NCBI GenBank assembly: GCA_900539095.1
Contig: UQAR01000034.1
Coordinates: 1-22,568 of the forward strand
Length of the DNA stretch: 22,568 nucleotides
Source: an uncultured Ruminococcus sp.
Lineage (GTDB): Bacteria > Bacillota > Clostridia > Oscillospirales > Ruminococcaceae
Direction of reading: 5' to 3'
A program made the position numbers and the translations under genes. Under the pieces are notes generated by a model. It had not been told where the DNA came from, made no database searches, and was given only the letters and a program-made list of their open reading frames with translations. Positions 22,521 through 22,568 of the stretch are shown here, one piece after another. Each line of letters starts with the position of its first letter. Within the stretch, counting starts at the first letter, position 1.

Positions 22521-22568
22521 CTGTCTCTTATACACATCTGACGCTGCCGACGAATTAGACGGTGTAGA
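22521..22568. other. Nextera i5-side adapter, not genomic
   Basis: CTGTCTCTTATACACATCT (22521-22539) is the reverse complement of the Tn5 mosaic end, followed by GACGCTGCCGACGA (22540-22553), an index ATTAGACG (22554-22561; reverse complement CGTCTAAT, which I recall as S510) and the start of P5, GTGTAGA. Genomic sequence ends at 22520. The 54 bases between the last gene and this point are AT-rich and hold no gene. Confidence 0.98.

Noticed and set aside
31..22539. Perfect 19-base inverted repeats at both ends, as in a composite transposon
   Set aside because: They are Tn5 mosaic ends within Nextera adapters with indices and P5/P7 tails; no transposase gene is present.
1..22568. Phage, CRISPR, toxin-antitoxin, biosynthetic cluster or other new multi-gene system
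   Set aside because: Nearly every gene is a recognisable core or widespread housekeeping family; no repeat array, integrase or transposase was seen. Long minus-strand reading frames are shadows of + strand genes with no ribosome sites or family features.

Overview
The window is one assembled contig whose two ends are Illumina Nextera adapter (1-49 and 22521-22568). The biological sequence is therefore about 50-22520. All recognisable genes lie on the + strand. The gene set (HPr kinase, RapZ/YvcJ, WhiA, DnaE beside an implied PolC, short MurB, paired M16 peptidases), the strong Shine-Dalgarno sites, AT-rich spacers and AGA-rich arginine usage point to a Clostridia-class Firmicute. My best guess is an Oscillospiraceae/Ruminococcus-like gut or rumen bacterium; that placement is inference from gene content, not from a marker search.

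Layout. (1) 50-347: a two-way promoter region, with one promoter reading left into an unseen gene and one reading right. (2) 348-14075: a tightly packed run with no visible terminator: murD, two M42 aminopeptidases, a GNAT acetyltransferase, a PLP enzyme of the methionine gamma-lyase/'aluminium resistance' family, hprK, a YcdX-like PHP phosphoesterase, murB, rapZ, whiA, dnaE and a 55-residue protein too short for most gene callers. (3) 14105-18896: a promoter followed by an inactive/active M16 peptidase pair, lgt and folD. (4) 18920-21669: rpsO and pnp, each preceded by a structured leader, with terminators after each gene. (5) 21671-22466: a strong promoter and a zinc-ribbon, single-pass membrane protein of unknown function.

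How the genes fit together. The first run links peptidoglycan precursor synthesis (murD, murB) to carbon-state signalling (hprK, and rapZ, which controls amino-sugar supply in other bacteria), to the division/chromosome factor whiA, and to replication (dnaE). The usual clostridial neighbour glmR/yvcK is missing between rapZ and whiA. The second run carries membrane/lipoprotein maturation (lgt) and one-carbon metabolism (folD). The rpsO-pnp pair keeps the order known from E. coli, and both leaders look like RNA-level control elements.

I found no CRISPR array, phage, transposon, tRNA or rRNA, and no clear novel multi-gene system. The most interesting items are the rpsO and pnp leader RNAs, the odd murB translation start, the missing glmR, the Lgt variant with a charged tail, and the unannotated small protein after dnaE.
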